Shown here: positions 18,106 through 25,216 of the stretch, piece after piece | Layout of the letters: every line of letters begins with the position of its first letter | How positions within the stretch are numbered: position 1 is the first letter of the stretch | Assembly: GCA_017427985.1 (NCBI GenBank) | Contig: JAFRRS010000011.1 | Coordinates: forward strand, 62,001 to 126,000 | Source of the DNA: Bacteroidales bacterium | GTDB taxonomy: Bacteria; Bacteroidota; Bacteroidia; Bacteroidales; F082 | Length of the DNA: 64,000 nt | Reading direction: 5' to 3' | Made by a program: the position numbers and the translations under genes | Notes under the pieces: generated by a model | The model's input: the letters and a program-made list of their open reading frames with translations, nothing else | What the model was told of the DNA's origin: nothing | Databases searched by the model: none

Positions 18106-19128
18106 ATGAAAAAATATCTTTTAATAATAGCTTTTACTCTGTGTGCCACAACGGCTTTCGCCCAGATGACCAAGGATAACGACTACGGAATCAACGCTTT
18201 GAAGTTTGAAGTCAGGGGCGATTTCGACTGCTTCAACCAGCACGACAGCACCTGGTCGGGCTTTTCCGGCAAATATCTTAACATTATTTTGAAAGGCGAC
18301 CTGAACGAGCATTTATACTACGCATATCGTCAGCGCTTGAACAAAATCAACAGCATCAGTAGTTTTTTTAATGCCACTGATTATCTTTACCTTGGATGGC
18401 GTATCACAAAGAACATTTCATGGACGGCAGGAAAGGAAGTGGTGGCGATGGGCGGCATTGAGTACGACCTCGCTCCTATCGATGTGTATTTCGCATCTCT
18501 CTCGTGGAATCTCAGCTGCTATCAGTTCGGAACGAATCTCCAATACACAACCAACAACGGCAATCACACCTTCACTCTGCAGTTCACCAATTCGCCTTTC
18601 AGCGAAGAGCTTTACAGCGGTTTGTATAACTACAGTGTGCATTGGCGCGGCAACTTCAAGCACTTTGCTCCGGTTTGCTCGGTCAACATGTACGAGTATC
18701 ACAAAGGCGAATTTCTCAATGTCATTGCTCTTGGAACAACTTTTAAATTCGGTCCCGTTGACGGTCATATCGATTTCTTCAATCGCACATCTGAGCAACA
18801 CAATAATTTCATTGGTGACGATATAACTTTCATTGGTCAAATCGGAGTTAATTTCTTGGAAGAAAGGATTCATCTCTTCTTGAAAGCAACCTACGACGTC
18901 AACGAGATGGATCTTGGATTGAACACGTCACCCAATGCATATAACATCTATGTCGTACCTGGCACCGACGTGAAAGCCTACGGCGGCGGAGTCGAGTTTT
19001 TCCCAATAAAAGGCAAAAACGACATACGTATCCACACATTCTTCGCTGTCAACGACACCAAAGGCGAAGACATGCTTTATCAAGGCAGCATTGGTCTCAC
19101 ATGGAGATTGAATTTCATCGACAAATAA
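18106..19128 (+). CDS. Outer-membrane porin-like beta-barrel protein
   Basis: A 340-aa protein with a signal peptide (MKKYLLIIAFTLCATTAFAQ). The rest alternates polar and aromatic residues in strands ending in Tyr, Phe and Trp and finishes GSIGLTWRLNFIDK, as in 16-18-strand outer-membrane barrels. It resembles the phosphate-selective porin (OprO/OprP-like) family of Bacteroidetes. It is followed 9 nt later by a nucleoside-gate transporter and is divergent from deoC, so it could admit nucleosides or another small solute (inference). No selectivity residues can be read. Confidence 0.78.
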   Translation: MKKYLLIIAFTLCATTAFAQMTKDNDYGINALKFEVRGDFDCFNQHDSTWSGFSGKYLNIILKGDLNEHLYYAYRQRLNKINSISSFFNATDYLYLGWRITKNISWTAGKEVVAMGGIEYDLAPIDVYFASLSWNLSCYQFGTNLQYTTNNGNHTFTLQFTNSPFSEELYSGLYNYSVHWRGNFKHFAPVCSVNMYEYHKGEFLNVIALGTTFKFGPVDGHIDFFNRTSEQHNNFIGDDITFIGQIGVNFLEERIHLFLKATYDVNEMDLGLNTSPNAYNIYVVPGTDVKAYGGGVEFFPIKGKNDIRIHTFFAVNDTKGEDMLYQGSIGLTWRLNFIDK

Positions 19129-19137
19129 CACTTTATT

Positions 19138-20286
19138 ATGAAAATAAGACAATGGCAATTTTTAAGTAAGAGACGTCTTGAGGCGGGTATCTTCCTCCTC
19201 ATTTTCGCTCTGTTTTTCGGATTCCTCGGCACGCGGATGGGCACGGCAAACATGCTTAACACCATCATGCAGACCTCGTATCATCTCCTTTTGGAGACCG
19301 TCTTCTTCCTGATGGCGGTGTGCGTCGTCTCAGGTGCTCTCGGCAAGCTTCTGGTCGAGTTCGGCGTGGTGCGACTCATCGAGTACATCCTGCGCCCTCT
19401 CATGAAGCCTATCTACAACCTCCCAGGCGTGGCGGCTCTCGGCGGAATCCTCACGTTTTTATCAGATAACCCAGCCATCATAACCCTTTCGAAAGACAAG
19501 CATTTCTCGCATTATTTCAAGAAATACCAGCTTACTTCGCTGACTAACTTCGGCACAGCTTTCGGAATGGGATTGGTGGTGATTTTCTACATGCTCGGTC
19601 TCGGTTTCCTGAAAGGAGCCTTGGTCGGTTTGCTCGGTGCCATCATCGGAAGTATCGTTTCCACGAGATTGATGCAGCGTTTCACCCTGAAAGCATATCC
19701 TGAACTTGACGCTGAAGAGGAGCCTGAAGGCGGCGACGAGCAGAAGATTTCATTCAAGTCGCAGGGCAACGCGTTCATGCGTTTCCTCGATGCCATCCTC
19801 GACGGCGGCAAGGAAGGAGTCGCCATCGGCCTCGCCATCATCCCGGGCGTGCTCATCATCTCGACTGTCGTGATGATGCTGACATTCGGTCCTGCAGTAG
19901 GTGGCGAATACAGCGGCGTGGCATACGAAGGTGTGCCTGTGTTGCCTTACCTCGCTGGTAAAATCGACTTCGTGTTCGACTGGCTCTTCGGTTTCAAGAA
20001 CCCAGAGCTTGTGGCGTTCCCTATCACCTCGCTTGGCGCCGTAGGCGCCGCGCTCGGTCTGCTGCCGAAGTTCATAGCCGAAGGCATCGTCAACAACAAC
20101 GCCATAGCAGTGTGCACCGCCATCGGAATGTGCTGGAGCGGCTTCCTCAGCACCCACACCGCCATGCTCGACTCACTCGGACACCGCGAGCTCATCCCTA
20201 AGGCTATCGGTGCCCACACCATCGGCGGTCTCGTGGCAGGAATCTCCGCCCACTGGATCTACGTGCTATTAGCAGCAATATTTTAA
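19138..20286 (+). CDS. Nucleoside-recognition (Gate) domain membrane protein
   Basis: A 382-aa polytopic inner-membrane protein with about eight hydrophobic helices. It carries two Gate-type segments (GALGKLLVEFGVVRLIEYIL...FLSDNPAIITLSKDK and FPITSLGAVGAALGLLPKFI) as in the YjiH/SpmA-like nucleoside-recognition family. The charged stretch about 190-215 (DAEEEPEGGDEQK) is a cytoplasmic loop. It sits 9 nt after a porin gene and opposite deoC, which fits a role in nucleoside or related solute transport, although several family members have other roles. Followed by a patch of short hairpins that may end the transcript. Confidence 0.82.
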   Translation: MKIRQWQFLSKRRLEAGIFLLIFALFFGFLGTRMGTANMLNTIMQTSYHLLLETVFFLMAVCVVSGALGKLLVEFGVVRLIEYILRPLMKPIYNLPGVAALGGILTFLSDNPAIITLSKDKHFSHYFKKYQLTSLTNFGTAFGMGLVVIFYMLGLGFLKGALVGLLGAIIGSIVSTRLMQRFTLKAYPELDAEEEPEGGDEQKISFKSQGNAFMRFLDAILDGGKEGVAIGLAIIPGVLIISTVVMMLTFGPAVGGEYSGVAYEGVPVLPYLAGKIDFVFDWLFGFKNPELVAFPITSLGAVGAALGLLPKFIAEGIVNNNAIAVCTAIGMCWSGFLSTHTAMLDSLGHRELIPKAIGAHTIGGLVAGISAHWIYVLLAAIF

Positions 20287-20292
20287 AATTTG

Positions 20293-20381
20293 CTGCTTCG
20301 CAGAATGTGTGTGCTTCGCCCAATTGGCAATGCCAACACATTTTTCACATTCAGCCGAAGGCTGCATATTCGCTGAAAGCG
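20293..20381. repeat. Array of mini-hairpins with 3-nt loops, locus A
   Basis: Four small perfect stems stand in a row: CTGC-TTC-GCAG (20293-20303), TTGGC-AAT-GCCAA (20324-20336), CAGCC-GAA-GGCTG (20352-20364) and CGCT-GAA-AGCG (20371-20381). They are separated by ATGTGT or ACACAT-like words. The same architecture recurs at 50598-50719. Here it lies between the gate-protein gene and aspartate kinase. Confidence 0.7.
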
Positions 20382-20402
20382 CACATTTAAAAAATAACGA
20401 TT

Positions 20403-21671
20403 ATGATAAAAAGAGTTTATAAGTTCGGTGGAGCCTCGGTGAAAGACACCGACGCTGTCAGAAACCTCAAGAAAATCATTGAGAATGAAGACCGTAGCGA
20501 CTTGATGCTCGTCATCAGCGCCATGGGAAAGACCACCAACGGCATCGAGAAAGTGCTGAAGGAGTTCCGCGACAACGACGGACATCTGCCGATAAGCGCT
20601 TTGAAAGACATCATGGAATACCATGAGAACATCATGCTTGAACTCTTTGATAACAACTCCGAACATCCTGTGTTTGAAGCAGTAACGAATCTGTTTCTGG
20701 ATTTGTATCTCAACCTCCAGGAGACGGGCTACGACTACGATTACCAGTACGACCAGACCATCAGCTTCGGCGAGATTCTTTCGACGACGATAATCTCGGC
20801 ATATCTTAACGACAACGGCATTAAAAACCAACTCCTTGACGCCAGAAATTATATCATCACCGACCACAACTTCAGGGCAGCGAATGTCGACTGGGACGAG
20901 AGCCGTCTGAGAATCGAGAAGCTGCAGCAGGAGCACGACGGCACCATGTACATCGTGCAAGGTTTCATCGGCTCGTCAGTGAAGCCTGTGGTGACAACGA
21001 CCCTTGGTCGCGAAGGCTCCGACTACACCGGCGCCATCTTTGCCAACCTGCTGAACGCCAAAGAGTTATCAGTTTGGAAAGATGTCGACGGAGTGCGCAA
21101 CGCCGACCCGAAACGATTCCCGACCACGGTAAAGATTCCGCATCTCTCCTACTCCGAAGCCACCGAGCTGACGTTCTACGGTGCCACTGTGTTGCACCCG
21201 AAGACCACCAAGCCTTTGCAAAACAAGAACATCCCGCTGAAAGTGCGCTGTTTCCTCGATGCCTCATTGGAGCCAACCATCGTCGACGGCAGCGACGAAT
21301 TCATAAAATACATCCCGTCGTTCATCGTTAAGGACAACCAGACGCTTGTGACAATAAGGCCGCGCGACTATTCTTTCATGAACGAGCAGAACCTCGGCAT
21401 ACTTTTCGCGATGCTCAACGAGCTGAACATCCACGCCAACATGATTCAGACCTCGGCATTGAACCTCTCCATCTGCTTCGACGAAAATGATCGCAAACTG
21501 CAGCAACTCATCGCCTCGTTAGAACAGTCGTTCATCATCCGCTACAACAACGGCTTGCAACTCTTCACCATCCGCCATTACAAAAACGGCATCGAGAAAG
21601 AATTCATCAATGACAAACAGATTTTTGTTGAACAAAGAAGCAGAAGCACGCTGCAATTAGTGATATCGTAA
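20403..21671 (+). CDS. lysC: Aspartate kinase
   Basis: Catalyses phosphorylation of aspartate, the first step towards lysine, threonine and methionine. The 422-aa chain starts MIKRVYKFGGASVKD (KFGGxS nucleotide site) and has LGREGSDYTGAIFANLL (about 200-216), WKDVDGVRNADP (about 223-234) and SYSEATELTFYGATVLHPKT, all hallmark motifs. A C-terminal region (about 315-422) holds ACT-like regulatory folds. It is shorter than the fused aspartokinase-homoserine dehydrogenase, so it is monofunctional. Feedback control by an amino acid is expected from the ACT region but the effector cannot be read. A REP pair follows immediately. Confidence 0.9.
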   Translation: MIKRVYKFGGASVKDTDAVRNLKKIIENEDRSDLMLVISAMGKTTNGIEKVLKEFRDNDGHLPISALKDIMEYHENIMLELFDNNSEHPVFEAVTNLFLDLYLNLQETGYDYDYQYDQTISFGEILSTTIISAYLNDNGIKNQLLDARNYIITDHNFRAANVDWDESRLRIEKLQQEHDGTMYIVQGFIGSSVKPVVTTTLGREGSDYTGAIFANLLNAKELSVWKDVDGVRNADPKRFPTTVKIPHLSYSEATELTFYGATVLHPKTTKPLQNKNIPLKVRCFLDASLEPTIVDGSDEFIKYIPSFIVKDNQTLVTIRPRDYSFMNEQNLGILFAMLNELNIHANMIQTSALNLSICFDENDRKLQQLIASLEQSFIIRYNNGLQLFTIRHYKNGIEKEFINDKQIFVEQRSRSTLQLVIS

Positions 21672-21675
21672 CCCC

Positions 21676-21755
21676 TGTAGAGACGTTTCCCGAAACGTCT
21701 CAAACAATAATTTTTGGGGGAACATTTAAGAGACGTTTCAGGAAACGTCTCTACA
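21676..21755. repeat. Inverted REP pair (BIME-like), copy 1
   Basis: Two REP palindromes face outward: TGTA+GAGACGTTTC-CC-GAAACGTCTC (21676-21701) and GAGACGTTTC-AG-GAAACGTCTC+TACA (21730-21755), joined by 28 nt. A closely similar ~80-bp unit occurs at 23183-23261. The two units bracket a structured RNA, a zinc-ribbon gene and a REP-associated transposase. It may also terminate lysC. Confidence 0.85.
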
Positions 21756-21807
21756 AAAGTTTATTAACATATTTTTTGCATTTTCTATTTTGTTTTTAAA
21801 AAAATTG

Positions 21808-21815
21808 TATATTTG
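21808..21815 (+). promoter_or_regulatory. -7 box of the orphan structured RNA
   Basis: TATATTTG, a perfect TAnnTTTG. It is followed by 5 nt and then the first hairpin of the RNA. The copy near 44.6 kb keeps the same 5-nt spacing after TAATTTTA. Confidence 0.6.
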
Positions 21816-21820
21816 CACTT

Positions 21821-22020
21821 GGTTTAAGGTTAAACCATAACATTTATTGAATTAACGAAGCGTTATGCTCGTCTTGTGAATGGAAACGTGAGAAATTTTC
21901 GTAGGCAAGAGAGTATGATGGTTCACGCCATAGCGTGGGCTGTTTGCTACATCTTCCTACAAAGGTTATTCTCACGACCTCCATTCTAAGAAGTGGTATA
22001 TCAGCACCACGCTTCTTGTT
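21821..22020 (+). ncRNA. Structured RNA, orphan copy (homologous to the Abi-linked RNA)
   Basis: About 200 nt homologous along its length to 44459-44644 (minus strand). Helices seen: GGTTTA/TAAACC (21821-21826 with 21831-21836); GAATGG/CCATTC (21878-21883 with 21981-21986); CGTGAGAA/TTCTCACG (21887-21894 with 21969-21976); GTAGG/CCTAC (21901-21905 with 21956-21960); apical GGTTCACGC/GCGTGGGCT (21920-21928 with 21933-21941); and a 3' hairpin AAGAAG-TGGT/ACCACG-CTTCTT (21988-21997 with 22006-22017). Identical unpaired blocks include ACGAAGCGTTATGCT. No U-run follows the last hairpin. No Abi gene is adjacent; the next gene is a zinc-ribbon membrane protein. It could be an orphan antitoxin RNA or partner of another gene. 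Confidence 0.82.
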
Positions 22021-22087
22021 CCATAATGTCTTTTATGGTGCTGGAAAGACACTATAGTTGCACCCGACACAAACAAGGGTTAATGCC

Positions 22088-22441
22088 ATGAAAGATTTAA
22101 CCGTAAAATGTTCAAACAAAAATTGTAACAAAGAATATGTTTCTGAATTCAAAAAATGCCCCTTTTGTGGCACAAAAAACCCAATGTATGATGACGATGG
22201 TTTACAACTAAATGAAGATGATGGTTCTGAAAAGAGTTCTTGGTACGTTTTTTCAAATCTTGTATTAATTGTCTCTGCTGTTTTGTTTTTAATTAGTATA
22301 GGATTTAGTATTCATTTAAGAACAGTTGAATTGTTTATCGTCGGACTAATATATATTGTCTCTGTAGCTTTTTTATGTGCAATAGTTCAATTGTTGGCTG
22401 ATATTAAACAAGGGATAGCTAAACTTAATAATAAAAACTAA
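22088..22441 (+). CDS. Zinc-ribbon membrane protein
   Basis: A 117-aa protein. The N-terminus has a zinc ribbon (MKDLTVKCSNKNCNKEY...KKCPFCGTKNP, with C-x4-C and CPFC pairs), then an acidic linker, and two transmembrane helices (about 58-82 and 86-108). I chose the ATG at 22088 because upstream sequence to the TTG at 22058 is not conserved-looking and the zinc ribbon starts at the ATG. It is AT-rich compared with lysC upstream. It lies between the orphan structured RNA and the REP transposase, tail to tail with the latter (stop codons meet at 22438-22441). Function unknown. Confidence 0.75.
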   Translation: MKDLTVKCSNKNCNKEYVSEFKKCPFCGTKNPMYDDDGLQLNEDDGSEKSSWYVFSNLVLIVSAVLFLISIGFSIHLRTVELFIVGLIYIVSVAFLCAIVQLLADIKQGIAKLNNKN

Positions 22442-23154
22442 TAATCAACCTCACAGCCTTCAATCCATTTCGCGATGTTGTTTTCGATATAATTCGCAAT
22501 GCGGTTCATTTCATTCTGATCGCGGATGATGCGGTCATAATATCGTGTTTGCCATGCAAAACAGGGTTGTGTTGTGCGGGCGAAACGGGTAACGGATTGT
22601 TTGAATTGGCGAATAACAACCGATAACCACGATTGCATCAGCGTTGCCTTCACAATCGGTTTCCCCCTCTGTAGAGACGTTTCCTGAAACGTCTCCAAAC
22701 CATTCATATTTTGATCCGAATCATTCACATTTTTAATTGTATCTTCACAATACAAATATTGAAATTTATCATTCCATCCAATAATTTGATTCGATTGAGA
22801 CGTTTCTGGAAACGTCTCTACATGGTTCAAATCATGATTTGTGTCAATGGAACGTTTTTCGTGTGGTAATTTTTTGTGGTTTATTATCACAATCATATGA
22901 ACATGATCCGGCATCACAACCCATAATGGGATTTCTGCGTATGGATTGTGTTGCGGTATTTCGGAAATATTTTGATTTGCATAATTTCCAATTTCCGATA
23001 AAACCATTTCCCCATTTTCAATTTCACCGAAAAAATGTTCGCGGTTTTGTGTGCAAATCGTCACAAAATATGCACCACCATTGTAATCGTGCCAATCGGC
23101 GCGTGCGGATGGGATACGAAATTTATTATGAAATGTTGTTTTAACAGGTCCCAT
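22438..23154 (-). CDS. REP-associated tyrosine transposase (RAYT, Y1/HUH family)
   Basis: A 238-aa single-strand DNA transposase related to IS200/IS605 TnpA, of the family that recognises REP palindromes. It shows GGAYFVTICTQNREHFFG (about 26-43), the HUH pair in MPDHVHMIV (H84, H86) and a C-terminal segment WQTRYYDRIIRD (about 201-212) with candidate catalytic tyrosines, then the ANYIENNIAKW helix. Most RAYTs are about 150-190 aa; this one is lengthened by an insert (about 95-165) that contains two REP palindromes read as VETFPETS (112-119) and LETFQETSLQ (153-162). A REP pair lies just upstream and another beyond the neighbouring gene. Whether the extended protein is active is uncertain. 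Confidence 0.88.
   Translation of the reverse strand: MGPVKTTFHNKFRIPSARADWHDYNGGAYFVTICTQNREHFFGEIENGEMVLSEIGNYANQNISEIPQHNPYAEIPLWVVMPDHVHMIVIINHKKLPHEKRSIDTNHDLNHVETFPETSQSNQIIGWNDKFQYLYCEDTIKNVNDSDQNMNGLETFQETSLQRGKPIVKATLMQSWLSVVIRQFKQSVTRFARTTQPCFAWQTRYYDRIIRDQNEMNRIANYIENNIAKWIEGCEVDY
22670..22822. repeat. Inverted REP pair inside the RAYT coding sequence
   Basis: TGTA+GAGACGTTTC-CT-GAAACGTCTC (22670-22695) and GAGACGTTTC-TG-GAAACGTCTC+TACA (22797-22822), outward-facing as in the two intergenic pairs but separated by 101 nt. Both are open in the transposase frame. Confidence 0.85.
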
Positions 23155-23182
23155 AATTTAAAATGTTTTTGATTGTTAAAAT

Positions 23183-23261
23183 TGTAGAGACGTTTCCCGA
23201 AACGTCTCAAAAATCAATCATTTGGGAACGTTCCGGAGACGTTTCAGGAAACGTCTCTACA
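23183..23261. repeat. Inverted REP pair (BIME-like), copy 2
   Basis: TGTA+GAGACGTTTC-CC-GAAACGTCTC (23183-23208) and GAGACGTTTC-AG-GAAACGTCTC+TACA (23236-23261), joined by 27 nt that resemble the linker of the pair at 21676. It lies between the transposase start and the stop of the phosphofructokinase gene. Confidence 0.85.
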
Positions 23262-23279
23262 TAGGTTGTTTTGGGATGG

Positions 23280-24500
23280 TTATTCCGCCCAATTTAGAAT
23301 CTTTCTGAAATCATATTCCTCCGGCTTCTCCACGAATTTCTTCGCTCCTTCGTAGTCGGCTGGAGTGATGTACTGCATGCAGTGGTTAAACACTAATTTC
23401 GCCTTCTCACCCTTCATGTTCACCAAGCGCGGTTTCACCTTTCCGTTTTCGTCCTCGACATCCTTCAGATACAACGGACTGACCTGTCCCTTCGGGTCAG
23501 CGGTGACCATGGCACCAGTGATGCCCATGTCGAACAGCTTCTTCACACCGTATCCCAGAATTGTGCAATATTGCAAGTCGAAGCCACATGGGTCGACGCA
23601 GCGGATTTCATAACCGATTTCCACAGGACGGCTCTTGATGTTCAAGCCTAACATCTTCAAACGCTGCTGCAGTAACATATTGAATATGTGAGCCTTACTG
23701 ACGTTGCCAAGCTCTGGATGTCCGTGCTCGTCATAGGTGAAGTTCACACCTGAGTTATGAATCTCTTCATCCGTCATGAAGTGGAACACTCCTTCCGAGA
23801 CGCTCGCCACGCCGTAGTCGATGCCCAGCATCTTACGTTTAATCATGGAGCTGATGATGAGTCGCAAAATCTTGTCGAAGGTGACTTCTGTCTTGTAGAA
23901 CATCTCCGGGATGATAATCATCGGGTAATGGCATGCATAGCCCATTCCGAATGCCAGGTGACCAGCCTCACGTCCCATCGCCGACACCACAAACCAGTTG
24001 CCGCTGGTGCGCGCGTCTTCATAAACCGTCTGCAAGATTCTCACGCCCGCCTCTTTTGCTGAATAATATCCGAAGGTAGGGCTGCCTTCAGGCAACGGAA
24101 GGTCGTTGTCGATGGTCTTAGGCACGTGGATGTTCTGAACATGTACGTTGTTCTTTAACAAGAACTTTGAAATCCTGTTCGCTGTCGAGGCGGTGTCGTC
24201 GCCGCCGATTGTCACGAGCAGGTTGATGTCGTTTTTCACGAAGAAATCAACGTTAAACTCCTCGTCTTTCGGTTTGTAACGGCTCATCTGAAGCGCCGAG
24301 CCGCCCATCTTCATAATCTGGTCGGCATAGAGGAAATCGATTTCAACCGTCCTCGGATTTGGTTTGAACAGGTTTTTATAGCCCTCATGGAGACCGATGA
24401 CACGGTAACCGTCGCTTAAAAACGTCTTTGCCACAGTGCTCACCACCGTGTTGATGCCTGGTGCCGGACCGCCGCCGGCGAGAATAACTATTGATTTCAT
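23280..24500 (-). CDS. 6-phosphofructokinase, probably pyrophosphate-dependent
   Basis: Interconverts fructose-6-phosphate and fructose-1,6-bisphosphate in the cytoplasm. The 406-aa chain has the PFK glycine loop (ILAGGGPAPGIN, 6-17), GGDDTAST (99-106) and PKTIDND (127-133). An Asp in GGDD and a Lys in PKTIDND are the established markers of the PPi-using subgroup; ATP enzymes have GGDGS and PGTIDND. The substrate loop MGREAGHLA is present. PPi use makes glycolysis reversible at this step and saves ATP, in line with a fermentative anaerobe. A minus-strand -7 box (TAAATTTG, 24540-24547) lies upstream. Confidence 0.88.
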   Translation of the reverse strand: MKSIVILAGGGPAPGINTVVSTVAKTFLSDGYRVIGLHEGYKNLFKPNPRTVEIDFLYADQIMKMGGSALQMSRYKPKDEEFNVDFFVKNDINLLVTIGGDDTASTANRISKFLLKNNVHVQNIHVPKTIDNDLPLPEGSPTFGYYSAKEAGVRILQTVYEDARTSGNWFVVSAMGREAGHLAFGMGYACHYPMIIIPEMFYKTEVTFDKILRLIISSMIKRKMLGIDYGVASVSEGVFHFMTDEEIHNSGVNFTYDEHGHPELGNVSKAHIFNMLLQQRLKMLGLNIKSRPVEIGYEIRCVDPCGFDLQYCTILGYGVKKLFDMGITGAMVTADPKGQVSPLYLKDVEDENGKVKPRLVNMKGEKAKLVFNHCMQYITPADYEGAKKFVEKPEEYDFRKILNWAE

Positions 24501-24539
24501 ATTTGCAAATTTTTATTTGTATTGACTAAAACAACACTG

Positions 24540-24592
24540 CAAATTTATTAAAAAATTCCTTAATTCCCATATCAATTTTTTTACTATTTTTG
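24540..24592. promoter_or_regulatory. Divergent promoters between pfk and ruvA
   Basis: CAAATTTA at 24540-24547 reads TAAATTTG on the minus strand (phosphofructokinase). TATTTTTG at 24585-24592 reads plus (ruvA). Confidence 0.55.
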
Positions 24593-24621
24593 CAAATTTA
24601 ATAATAACGCACATTTTTGAC

Positions 24622-25206
24622 ATGTATAGTTTCATTTCCGGAACCGTCGTTGAGAAGAATCCAACATACGTAGTCATTGACAATCAAGGCATTGGCTACA
24701 TGATAAACATAACGCTTAACACTTTCACCGCCATTGGGGAGCAGGAAAAAGTCAAGCTTTTCGTGCATCTCGCCATCCGTGAGGATGCCCATGTGCTTTA
24801 TGGATTCTACAGCGAGCAGGAACGTCAGCTCTTCCTGCAGCTCATCACGGTGTCGGGAGTGGGATGCAACACGGCGCGTCTCATCCTTTCGTCAATGACG
24901 GTGAGAGAGACTATCGACGCCATCGCCACCAACAACGTGAGGATGATTCAGGGCGTGAAAGGCATCGGCGCCAAGACAGCACAGCGCATCGTAGTCGACC
25001 TCCACGACAAGGTGGGCAAAGCCGACTTCGGAGGTGACGAAAAATCACCTGCCGGATACAATACATTGAAAGATGAAGCGTTATCTGCATTAATGGTCTT
25101 AGGTTTCAACAAGACAAGCATTGAGAAGGTGTTGGACAAGCTCCTTAAACAGATGGAGAACCCTACAGTTGAAGATCTTATCAAGGAATCATTGAGGCTT
25201 TTGTAA
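24622..25206 (+). CDS. ruvA: Holliday junction branch migration protein RuvA
   Basis: Tetrameric Holliday-junction binding subunit that recruits the RuvB motor. The 194-aa protein has the N-terminal OB fold (MYSFISGTVVEKNPTYVVIDNQ), tandem helix-hairpin-helix motifs (LITVSGVGCNTARLIL about 75-90 and IQGVKGIGAKTAQRIVVDL about 110-128) and a C-terminal domain III (about 145-194) that contacts RuvB. Normal length. RuvB lies separately at 62907 in this window. sprA starts 10 nt after its stop, so the two may be cotranscribed. Confidence 0.95.
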   Translation: MYSFISGTVVEKNPTYVVIDNQGIGYMINITLNTFTAIGEQEKVKLFVHLAIREDAHVLYGFYSEQERQLFLQLITVSGVGCNTARLILSSMTVRETIDAIATNNVRMIQGVKGIGAKTAQRIVVDLHDKVGKADFGGDEKSPAGYNTLKDEALSALMVLGFNKTSIEKVLDKLLKQMENPTVEDLIKESLRLL

Positions 25207-25216
25207 ATGTAAAAAT

